In this document: positions 1-5,334 of the stretch, one piece after another | Position numbering within the stretch: the stretch's first letter is position 1 | How the letters are laid out: each line of letters begins with the position of its first letter | Assembly: GCA_017537495.1 (NCBI GenBank) | Contig: JAFYKS010000322.1 | Span: 1-6,450 of the forward strand | Length of the DNA: 6,450 bases | Reading direction: 5' to 3' | From: Bacillota bacterium | GTDB lineage: Bacteria; Bacillota; Clostridia; Peptostreptococcales; Anaerovoracaceae | Notes under the pieces: generated by a model | What the model saw: the letters and a program-made list of their open reading frames with translations, nothing else | Told to the model about the DNA's origin: nothing | Databases searched by the model: none | Translations under genes and position numbers: made by a program

Positions 1-13
1 ACAGATTGTCCAT
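1..13 (-). CDS. Possible 5' end of a divergent gene (four codons visible)
   Basis: On the minus strand an ATG at 13-11 is preceded, nine bases upstream, by AAAGGA (plus-strand 23-28), a reasonable ribosome binding site. The visible residues are M-D-N-L before the window ends. The same frame is open further upstream, back to a stop near 130, and includes another ATG at 91-89. That upstream ATG has no Shine-Dalgarno match, so the start at 13 is preferred. The upstream in-frame stretch (reading MFAEPALIQG from the ATG at 91) looks fairly protein-like, so a longer gene using an earlier start is possible. No function can be assigned from four residues, and the gene call itself is tentative. Confidence 0.3.
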
Positions 14-234
14 GTTATCGTGTCCTTTCAGTTTTATTATGACACAGGGACTGGAAAGTATTCCTTGTATAAGGGCAGGTTCGGCAAACATCTTCAGAAC
101 AGGAAAATACAATAAAAAAACAATTCTTGTCTGCATTTGCGGTTTACCGATGGAAAGCTTGAAAACCACTGACTGCAAGGCTCTGCGGCTTTTGCATGTA
201 CTCAAAAAAATGCACTGAATTTGAAAAATATCGT
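14..234. other. Non-coding stretch between the left-edge gene and the pflB promoter
   Basis: I see no supported gene on either strand here. A plus-strand open frame at 6-218 has no ribosome binding site and no recognisable protein character. If the left-edge gene is real, its minus-strand promoter should lie in this stretch, but I could not pick out a convincing -35/-10 pair. Short inverted repeats exist (for example GGTTT near 140 with AAACC near 165), but the stems are only about five base pairs with long loops, so I do not call a structured RNA. Confidence 0.5.
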
Positions 235-264
235 TTGACTATAAGGTGTATGCGGGTATATTAT
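235..264 (+). promoter_or_regulatory. Predicted sigma-A type promoter of pflB
   Basis: TTGACT at 235-240 matches the -35 consensus in five of six positions. TATTAT at 259-264 matches the -10 consensus in five of six with an 18-base spacer; the overlapping TATATT at 257-262 gives a 16-base spacer and also five of six. Transcription would start near 269-271, leaving a leader of about 145 bases before the pflB start codon. This is a sequence match only. Confidence 0.6.
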
Positions 265-275
265 AAGTACATAAA

Positions 276-301
276 GTATACATTATACATCCAAATACAT
301 C
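276..301. repeat. Inverted repeat plus ATACAT repeats just downstream of the predicted start (candidate operator)
   Basis: GTATA at 276-280 and TATAC at 284-288 form an inverted repeat around CAT. The word ATACAT occurs at 278, 285 and 295, and the last two copies extend to ATACATC exactly 10 bases apart. The cluster would lie at about +6 to +31 relative to the predicted pflB transcription start, a classic repressor position. The region is AT-rich, so chance repetition is possible, and no known regulator motif is recognised. Confidence 0.3.
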
Positions 302-342
302 AGGAAGGGATTGATGTAGTTTTTGGGCTGTAAATGTTCTTA

Positions 343-362
343 ATTGTTAATTATTATTGTTA
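343..362 (+). repeat. Two direct repeats of ATTGTTA in the pflB leader
   Basis: ATTGTTA occurs at 343-349 and again at 356-362, starts 13 bases apart. The first copy reads TTGTTAA at 344-350, which equals one half of the clostridial Rex operator form TTGTTAAnnnnTTAACAA. The second half is not present in the required inverted orientation, so this is not a complete Rex site. It is recorded because Rex (an NADH/NAD+ sensing repressor) commonly controls fermentation genes in Bacillota. Confidence 0.25.
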
Positions 363-367
363 TATGT

Positions 368-389
368 TTCCTGCCATATAAGGCAGGGA
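368..389 (+). promoter_or_regulatory. Hairpin in the pflB leader, ten bases upstream of the ribosome binding site
   Basis: CCTGCC at 370-375 and GGCAGG at 382-387 pair perfectly around the loop ATAAT-rich segment 376-381. A U-G pair (369/388) and a U-A pair (368/389) extend the stem to eight pairs. There is no following T-run, so it is not a terminator. It sits just before the GGGAGGT ribosome binding site at 399-405 without covering it, so it could stabilise the 5' end of the message or be a landing site for an RNA-binding factor. Function is unknown. Confidence 0.4.
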
Positions 390-414
390 CGGCAATGAGG
401 GAGGTAAACAAATT

Positions 415-2646
415 ATGAGAAAAGAATGGGAAGGTTTCGTGCCAGGAAGATGGACAGAACAGATCGACGTAGAAGAGTTTATTAACTTAAACTACCATCC
501 GTACGACGGTGATGACAGCTTCCTGGCAGGACCTACAGAAAGAACCAAGGAATGTTATGCAAGAGTACAGGAACTGCTGGTAGAAGAAAGAAAGGCTGGC
601 GGTACTCTGAAGGTAGATGCAAGCAGAATCATGAGAGTTAACGCTTTCGGTCCTGGTTACATCGTTCCTGGTAAGGACGTAATCGTTGGTCTGCAGACTG
701 ACGAACCTCTGAAGAGAGGTATCTGCCCATTCGGCGGTATCAAGATGGTAAGAGAACAGGTTGCTGAATACGGCGCTAAGATGCCTGAAGAAATCGACAG
801 AATGTTCGACTACATCACTACCCACAATGACGGTGTATTCAGAGCATACTCCAAGGAAATGAAGCAGGTTAGACACCTGGGTTACATCACTGGTTTACCT
901 GATGCTTACGGCAGAGGCAGAATCATCGGTGACTACAGAAGAGCAGCTCTGTACGGTATTGATTACCTGATCGAAGAAAAGAAGAAGGATCACGAAATGA
1001 TCGCTTCCAGACACGTAATGAACGAAGAAAACATCAGAACCGCTGAAGAAGTATTCAGACAGATCGTTTCCCTGAAGGAAATCAAGAAGATGGCTGAATC
1101 TTACGGTTATGACATCTCCGGTCCTGCTAAGGACGTTAAGGAAGCAATCCAGTGGACTTACTTCGCATACCTGGCTGGTATCAAGGAAGAAAACGGTGCT
1201 GCAATGTCCATGGGTAGAACTTCTACTTTCATCGACATCTATGCTGAAAGAGACCTGGCTAACGGCGTTTACACTGAAGAAGAAATTCAGGAATTCGTTG
1301 ATGACTTCATCCTGAAGCAGAGAGTTGCTAGACACCTGAGAACAAATGAATACAACGAACTGTTCGGTGGCGACCCAATGTGGATCACCGAAGGTATCGC
1401 TGGTATGGGTATGGACGGCAGACATAAGGTTACTAAGAACTCCTACAGAGTACTGAATACTCTGTACAACCTGGGACCTGCTCCAGAACCAAACCTGACA
1501 GTACTGTGGTCTAAGGACCTGCCAGAACCATTCAAGAAGTTCTGTGCTCAGGTTTCCATCGACACTGACTCCATCCAGTACGAAAACGACGACAAGATGA
1601 GACCTTCCTACGGTGAAGACTACTCCATCGCTTGCTGCGTATCCGCTATCCAGATGGGTCAGCAGATGCAGTTCTTCGGTGCTAGATGTAACCTGGCTAA
1701 GATCCTGCTGCTGGGTCTGAACGGTGGTATCGACGAAAGAACAGGCGAACACGTTGGTCCTCAGATGGAACAGGTTGGCGACGGTCCTATCGAATACGAA
1801 GATGCTTGGAAGAGATTCAACATCTATCTGGAATGGCTGTGCGAACTGTATGTAAACATCATGAACATCATTCACTTCATGCATGACAAGTACGACTTCG
1901 AATCCGCTCAGATGGCATTCCTGAACTCCGAAGTTAAGAGACTGATGGCATTCGGTGTAGCTGGTCTGTCCGTAGCAGCTGACTCCCTGTCCGCTATCAA
2001 GTACGCTAAGGTATATCCAATCAGAGACGAAAACGGTGTAATCGTTGACTACAGAACTGAAGGCGATTTCCCTAAGTATGGTAACGACGATGACAGAGTA
2101 GACGATATTGCAGTTGCTATCACAGAAAGAACTATCGAAGAACTGAGAAAGCACCCTACTTACAGAAACTCTGTACATACCCTGTCCATCCTGACCATCA
2201 CTTCCAACGTAATGTATGGTAAGAAGACTGGTAACACTCCTGACGGCAGAAGAGCTGGTACTCCATTTGCTCCTGGTGCTAACCCAATGCACGAAAGAGA
2301 CAGCCATGGTGCAGTAGCTTCCCTGAACTCCGTTTCCAAGGTTGACTGGGAAACTTGTCAGGACGGCGTTTCCAACACCTTCTCCATCACTCCAGAAGCT
2401 CTGGGTAAGGAAAGAGAAGAAAGAATCGAAACTCTGGTTGGCCTGCTGAACGGTTACTTCGACAGAGGTGCACACCACCTGAACGTAAACGTTCTGAACA
2501 GAAGCCTGCTGGAAGATGCATATGAAAACCCTGAAAAGTATCCATCCCTGACTGTAAGAGTATCCGGATACGCAGTAAGATTCAATGCTCTGTCCAAGAA
2601 CCACCAGAAGGAAGTTATCGCAAGAACATTCCACCAGAGCAAGTAA
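415..2646 (+). CDS. pflB: Formate C-acetyltransferase (pyruvate formate-lyase), glycyl radical enzyme
   Basis: This 743-residue cytoplasmic enzyme converts pyruvate and CoA to acetyl-CoA and formate, the oxygen-sensitive non-oxidative route from pyruvate in fermenting cells. Its length is close to E. coli PflB (760). The adjacent catalytic cysteines are C407-C408 in SIACCVS, the dicysteine arrangement typical of true PFL; diol and glycerol dehydratases and choline lyase have a single cysteine there. The radical site is G718 in RVSGYAVRF near the C-terminus, followed by a typical tail ending ARTFHQSK. The N-terminal part carries the conserved [17 protein letters not shown] segment (30-46). The start at 415 is supported by GGGAGGT at 399-405, nine bases upstream. 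Every arginine codon I checked along the gene is AGA and leucine is nearly always CTG, which indicates very high expression. pflA follows 119 bases downstream and encodes its activator. O2 would cleave the chain at G718, as known for the family. Confidence 0.97.
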   Translation: MRKEWEGFVPGRWTEQIDVEEFINLNYHPYDGDDSFLAGPTERTKECYARVQELLVEERKAGGTLKVDASRIMRVNAFGPGYIVPGKDVIVGLQTDEPLKRGICPFGGIKMVREQVAEYGAKMPEEIDRMFDYITTHNDGVFRAYSKEMKQVRHLGYITGLPDAYGRGRIIGDYRRAALYGIDYLIEEKKKDHEMIASRHVMNEENIRTAEEVFRQIVSLKEIKKMAESYGYDISGPAKDVKEAIQWTYFAYLAGIKEENGAAMSMGRTSTFIDIYAERDLANGVYTEEEIQEFVDDFILKQRVARHLRTNEYNELFGGDPMWITEGIAGMGMDGRHKVTKNSYRVLNTLYNLGPAPEPNLTVLWSKDLPEPFKKFCAQVSIDTDSIQYENDDKMRPSYGEDYSIACCVSAIQMGQQMQFFGARCNLAKILLLGLNGGIDERTGEHVGPQMEQVGDGPIEYEDAWKRFNIYLEWLCELYVNIMNIIHFMHDKYDFESAQMAFLNSEVKRLMAFGVAGLSVAADSLSAIKYAKVYPIRDENGVIVDYRTEGDFPKYGNDDDRVDDIAVAITERTIEELRKHPTYRNSVHTLSILTITSNVMYGKKTGNTPDGRRAGTPFAPGANPMHERDSHGAVASLNSVSKVDWETCQDGVSNTFSITPEALGKEREERIETLVGLLNGYFDRGAHHLNVNVLNRSLLEDAYENPEKYPSLTVRVSGYAVRFNALSKNHQKEVIARTFHQSK

Positions 2647-2700
2647 TTAAAAACGTTTTATTAAGAAATCCGATTCCTTGATAAAATATAAAAATGACTA

Positions 2701-2740
2701 ACTGTATGAGGTGCCTGTGTATGCGGGCACCTTATATAGT
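2701..2740 (+). promoter_or_regulatory. Intercistronic stem-loop between pflB and pflA
   Basis: A 15-pair stem (left arm 2701-2715, right arm 2726-2740) encloses a 10-base loop. The inner seven pairs, AGGTGCC with GGCACCT, are perfect; the outer eight are A-U rich with two G-U pairs. It ends about ten bases before the pflA ribosome binding site. The bases after it (ATTTAGAG) are not a proper T-run, so full termination is unlikely. Partial termination, or protection of the pflB 3' end after processing, would lower pflA output relative to pflB. The structure is seen in the sequence; the role is inferred. Confidence 0.6.
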
Positions 2741-2748
2741 ATTTAGAG

Positions 2749-2754
2749 AAGGAG
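2749..2754 (+). promoter_or_regulatory. Ribosome binding site that fixes the pflA start
   Basis: AAGGAG lies 11 bases before ATG at 2766. The same frame is open from an ATG at 2694, but that codon has no ribosome binding site and the added 24 residues would be encoded by the intercistronic hairpin. The site therefore favours the shorter protein beginning MKGRLHS. Confidence 0.75.
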
Positions 2755-2765
2755 AACGCACAGAG

Positions 2766-3479
2766 ATGAAAGGAAGACTGCATTCCATAGAAACTTTCGG
2801 TGCTGTAGATGGTCCGGGAATCCGTACGGTATTTTTCATGCAGGGATGCCCTGCACGCTGTCTGTATTGTCATAATCCGGACTCCTGGAAATGTGACGGC
2901 GGCCGCGAAACGGATCTGGAAGAAATCCTTTACCGTGCTGAACGAGGCAGACCGTATTATGGGGATAAAGGTGGGGTAACCTTTTCCGGCGGCGAGCCAT
3001 TAATGCAGGGCCAGTTCCTCGTTGAGGCAATGGCTGCGTTAAAAGAAAGGGGAATCCAGAGTGCGCTGGACATCAGCGGTACCTATGTGGACGAGTATAC
3101 TCGTGATGCACTGGCTGCCTGTGATCTGGTGCTGCTGGACATCAAACACCCGGATCCGGAACGTTTTGAAATTATTACAGGCTGCAAGCAGGATACTCTG
3201 TTTGAAGTTATTGATATGATGAACGAACTGGAAAAACCATGCTGGATTCGCCACGTGGTTGTTCCGGACATTAATGATACCGAAGAAGATATCGAAGCGT
3301 TGAATCAGTTTATGAGCAAAATCCGCAATATCCAGAAGGTCGAACTGCTGGCTTATCACACTATGGCTGTGAATAAGTATGGCAAGCTGGGTATCGTCTA
3401 TCGTCTGAAAGGCGTACCGCCGATGGATAAGGGAAGACTGGATGAGCTGAAAAAGCTGGTCAGAGTGCCTGAAAAATAA
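2766..3479 (+). CDS. pflA: Pyruvate formate-lyase activating enzyme (radical SAM)
   Basis: This 237-residue cytoplasmic enzyme uses S-adenosylmethionine and a [4Fe-4S] cluster to abstract hydrogen from the PflB glycine (G718 here), producing the catalytically active glycyl radical. E. coli PflA is 246 residues. The cluster ligands are C28, C32 and C35 in the CxxxCxxC motif (GCPARCLYCHNPD), and the SAM-binding GGEP motif is at 75-78 in TFSGGEPL. The N-terminus (GRLHSIETFGAVDGPGIR) and the segment LVLLDIKHPD (121-130) are typical of the PflA family. No extra ferredoxin-like cysteine domain is present, which separates it from the larger activases of dehydratase-type glycyl radical enzymes. It is the second gene of the pfl operon. 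Its 15 arginines use mixed codons (5 CGT, 4 CGC, 4 AGA, 1 CGA, 1 AGG), unlike the all-AGA pflB, which fits low, catalytic expression. Confidence 0.95.
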   Translation: MKGRLHSIETFGAVDGPGIRTVFFMQGCPARCLYCHNPDSWKCDGGRETDLEEILYRAERGRPYYGDKGGVTFSGGEPLMQGQFLVEAMAALKERGIQSALDISGTYVDEYTRDALAACDLVLLDIKHPDPERFEIITGCKQDTLFEVIDMMNELEKPCWIRHVVVPDINDTEEDIEALNQFMSKIRNIQKVELLAYHTMAVNKYGKLGIVYRLKGVPPMDKGRLDELKKLVRVPEK

Positions 3480-3492
3480 TTTATATGCATAT

Positions 3493-3525
3493 GAAAAGAG
3501 GTGGACGTAATGTCCACCTCTTTTC
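3493..3525. terminator. Strong intrinsic terminator shared by convergent pflA and nhaC copy 1
   Basis: Arms AAAAGAGGTGGAC (3494-3506) and its exact complement (3512-3524) enclose the loop GTAAT, and a G-C pair at 3493/3525 adds a fourteenth pair. The right arm ends in TTTT and is followed by more T-rich sequence. The left arm starts with AAAA, giving a U-run for minus-strand transcripts too. It lies 14 bases after the pflA stop and about 70 bases after the nhaC stop on the other strand. No better terminator for nhaC copy 1 was seen, so two-way use is likely. Confidence 0.9.
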
Positions 3526-3595
3526 GATTGTTTTACCTTACTTATACTATATTTTGTTTTTTAAGAGAATATATATTTCGCAGCGAAGGTTGGAA

Positions 3596-5065
3596 TTAAG
3601 CTTCCATCATCTTCAGAGCTGCCTGCTTTTCTTCTTCTCTTGTTTCCAGAATTCTCTGGTATTCTTCTTCGGTCATCTTTTCCATTGTGAATCCGGTGAA
3701 GCCCCACAGGATGGATACCAGTGGATTCAGCCAGTTCAGGATTGCGTATGGAGCATAGCCGCCTGCACCCCACTGAGGCTGACCCAGGAAGGAGCTCATT
3801 GTAGCACCACAGGTGTTCCAAGGAACGAAGTTAGAAGTAATTGTACCGGAGTCTTCCAGACATCTGGACAGGTTCTTGCCCTTCAGTCTTCTGTCTTCGA
3901 ATGCTTCCTTATACATTCTGCCCGGCAGAATGATAGCCAGATACTGGTCGCAGCAGATGATATTTACGAAGATACAGGAGAAGATGGTAATGGTTACCAG
4001 ACCGCCAGTACCCTTAGCCAGCTTCAGCAGTGCACCTGCCAGAGTAGCCATCATACCAGTACAGTCAACGATACCACCGAATACCATTGCACACATGATC
4101 AGAGAGATGGTCCAGAACATACCCTGCATACCGGAGGAAGACAGCAGACCTGCCAGTTCGCCCAGAACCGGATCATCAGGAGCAGCTACTTCAGAACCGT
4201 AGTTCAGAATACCCATCCAGGTTGTTGGATCGATACCCTGCATTGCCATAAATGGCAGACCCAGTAATACGCCGCCGATCAGAGATGGCAGTGCAGGCAG
4301 CTTCAGTGCTACTGCAGCGATTACGAATACTGGAGGCAGCAGATAGATAACACCTACCTGGAAGTTATCTGTGATGAATCCCAGGATATCGTCTACTACA
4401 GCCAGGTCTGCACCTGCAGCATCCTTGGCATGGGAGAAGCCCATTACCAGATATGCAATCAGAGCAACAACCAGGGAAGGACCAGTTGTATAAATCATGT
4501 GTTTGATGTGATCAAACAGATTGGAACCAGCTACAGCTGGAGCCAGGTTAGTTGTGTCAGACAGTGGAGACATCTTGTCACCGAAGTATGCACCGGATAC
4601 TACAGCACCTGCAGTCATAGCAGGGTTGAAGCCTAAAGCGGTACCTACACCAATCAGTGCTACGCCCATGGAACCTGCTGTGGACCAGGAAGAACCGGTC
4701 GCCAGAGATACGATGGAGCAGAGCAGACATGCGGTGAACAGGAAGATGGATGGAGCGATGATCTTAATACCGAAGTACATCATGGAAGGTACTACACCAC
4801 CAGCTACCCAGGAACCCAGCATCAGACCTACAACCGCCAGAATCAGCATAGCCTGCATGGATCTGTTGATAGCAGCCAGAATACCCTGTTCCAGGTAGTT
4901 CCATTTCCATCCGTTTAATACGGCGATAACAGCAGCGAATGCACCTGCCAGAATCAGTGCGATGTGACCTTCTTCGTCACCAGCAACGATGATTTCCCAA
5001 ATCAGTAATAATAACATTACTACGATTACGAGAAGACACTGCCACATAGGAATCTTCTTACCCAT
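3596..5065 (-). CDS. nhaC: NhaC-family Na+/H+ antiporter, copy 1
   Basis: This 489-residue inner-membrane protein is expected to exchange Na+ for H+. It has many hydrophobic segments (for example about 8-28, 33-51, 71-90, 96-122, 196-211, 236-253, 312-338, 355-381 and 437-458) and no cleavable signal peptide. Family signatures are ATGSSWSTAG (122-131), GAYFGDKMSPLSDTTNLAP (158-176) with its acidic and hydroxyl residues, and CCDQYLAIILPGRMYKEAF (371-389). The C-terminus is charged (MEKMTEEEYQ onward), probably cytoplasmic. The start at 5065 is chosen because AAGGAGG lies eight bases upstream; an in-frame ATG at 5119 lacks such a site. All seven arginine codons are AGA, suggesting high expression. 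It has its own promoter and is convergent with pfl. NhaC relatives include the B. subtilis MleN malate/lactate exchanger, so an organic-acid-coupled role cannot be excluded. Confidence 0.9.
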   Translation of the reverse strand: MGKKIPMWQCLLVIVVMLLLLIWEIIVAGDEEGHIALILAGAFAAVIAVLNGWKWNYLEQGILAAINRSMQAMLILAVVGLMLGSWVAGGVVPSMMYFGIKIIAPSIFLFTACLLCSIVSLATGSSWSTAGSMGVALIGVGTALGFNPAMTAGAVVSGAYFGDKMSPLSDTTNLAPAVAGSNLFDHIKHMIYTTGPSLVVALIAYLVMGFSHAKDAAGADLAVVDDILGFITDNFQVGVIYLLPPVFVIAAVALKLPALPSLIGGVLLGLPFMAMQGIDPTTWMGILNYGSEVAAPDDPVLGELAGLLSSSGMQGMFWTISLIMCAMVFGGIVDCTGMMATLAGALLKLAKGTGGLVTITIFSCIFVNIICCDQYLAIILPGRMYKEAFEDRRLKGKNLSRCLEDSGTITSNFVPWNTCGATMSSFLGQPQWGAGGYAPYAILNWLNPLVSILWGFTGFTMEKMTEEEYQRILETREEEKQAALKMMEA

Positions 5066-5073
5066 AAAAAAGT

Positions 5074-5080
5074 CCTCCTT
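5074..5080 (-). promoter_or_regulatory. Ribosome binding site that fixes the nhaC copy 1 start
   Basis: On the minus strand AAGGAGG is a full-length match to the anti-Shine-Dalgarno tail and sits eight bases before ATG at 5065. It decides against the in-frame ATG at 5119, which would add 18 residues (starting MTDCKYTFTN) unlike a family N-terminus. Confidence 0.85.
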
Positions 5081-5143
5081 ACATATAAAGTTTGTAAAAG
5101 TATATTTGCAATCCGTCATTATTTAGTGCGGCTTACAAGGAGG

Positions 5144-5173
5144 ATTATAGCCGCTTTTGCCCCTTTTTCACAA
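5144..5173 (-). promoter_or_regulatory. Predicted promoter of nhaC copy 1
   Basis: Read on the minus strand, the -10 is a perfect TATAAT (5149-5144) and the -35 is TTGTGA (5173-5168, four of six) with an 18-base spacer. Transcription would start at about 5137-5136, giving a leader of roughly 70 bases. The weak -35 next to a perfect -10 suggests help from an activator, and a repeat cluster lies just upstream at 5187-5210. Confidence 0.6.
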
Positions 5174-5186
5174 TTACCCGGGGGTA

Positions 5187-5210
5187 TAAACTTGTCTAAA
5201 CTTTAGTTTA
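5187..5210. repeat. Phased TAAACT half-sites upstream of the nhaC copy 1 promoter (candidate operator)
   Basis: TAAACTT occurs at 5187-5193 and 5197-5203, exactly 10 bases apart, and the inverted half AGTTTA follows at 5205-5210. The second and third halves form a palindrome, TAAACT-TT-AGTTTA. A TTGTC word at 5192-5196 recurs at 5212-5216. The palindrome centre is about 67 bases upstream of the predicted start, an activator-like position. I do not recognise the motif. Confidence 0.4.
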
Positions 5211-5257
5211 TTTGTCGAATTTTGCCGCCAATACACCCTTTTTATAAATATGGACAT

Positions 5258-5292
5258 GGAAAAACCCGGGTCCGTAAGACCCGGGTTTTTCC
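5258..5292 (-). terminator. Intrinsic terminator of nhaC copy 2
   Basis: A perfect 15-pair stem (5258-5272 with 5278-5292) encloses a five-base loop. The inner core is GC-rich (CCCGGGTC with GACCCGGG) and the outer part is an A/T run, so a minus-strand transcript ends the hairpin in UUUUUCC. It starts 42 bases past the stop codon of nhaC copy 2 and isolates that gene from nhaC copy 1. The symmetry would let it act on either strand, but no plus-strand gene ends here. Confidence 0.88.
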
Positions 5293-5334
5293 TTCACACA
5301 TTTCACTTATCTGAATATATTGAGAAAGAATGGA

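Noticed and set aside
6..218. 70-codon plus-strand open frame at the left
   Set aside because: There is no ribosome binding site near its start, no recognisable motif, and it overlaps the possible minus-strand gene start.
895..2634. 579-codon open frame antisense to pflB
   Set aside because: It is codon-aligned with pflB and stays open only because pflB avoids TTA, CTA and TCA codons. It ends exactly at the TTA leucine codon at 895-897. The translation is low-complexity in S, V and F and has no recognisable domain.
2678..2706. Possible internal promoter before pflA (TTGATA at 2678)
   Set aside because: No acceptable -10 hexamer lies at 16-18 bases from it, so the match is only to the -35.
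2694..2765. N-terminal extension of pflA from ATG at 2694
   Set aside because: There is no ribosome binding site before it, the extra residues would come from the intercistronic hairpin, and family members start close to MKGRLHS-like sequence.
3485..4267. 260-codon plus-strand open frame opposite nhaC copy 1
   Set aside because: Its start is inside the terminator region and most of it is the reverse complement of a strongly supported membrane protein gene. The translation is rich in Q, C, S and H without any family motif. The equivalent shadow at 5320-5832 opposite copy 2 confirms it is a by-product of shared sequence.
5066..5334. Riboswitch or other structured RNA in the nhaC copy 1 leader
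   Set aside because: The predicted leader is only about 70 bases and shows just a five-pair stem (TTACA with TGTAA) next to the ribosome binding site. No known riboswitch core was recognised.
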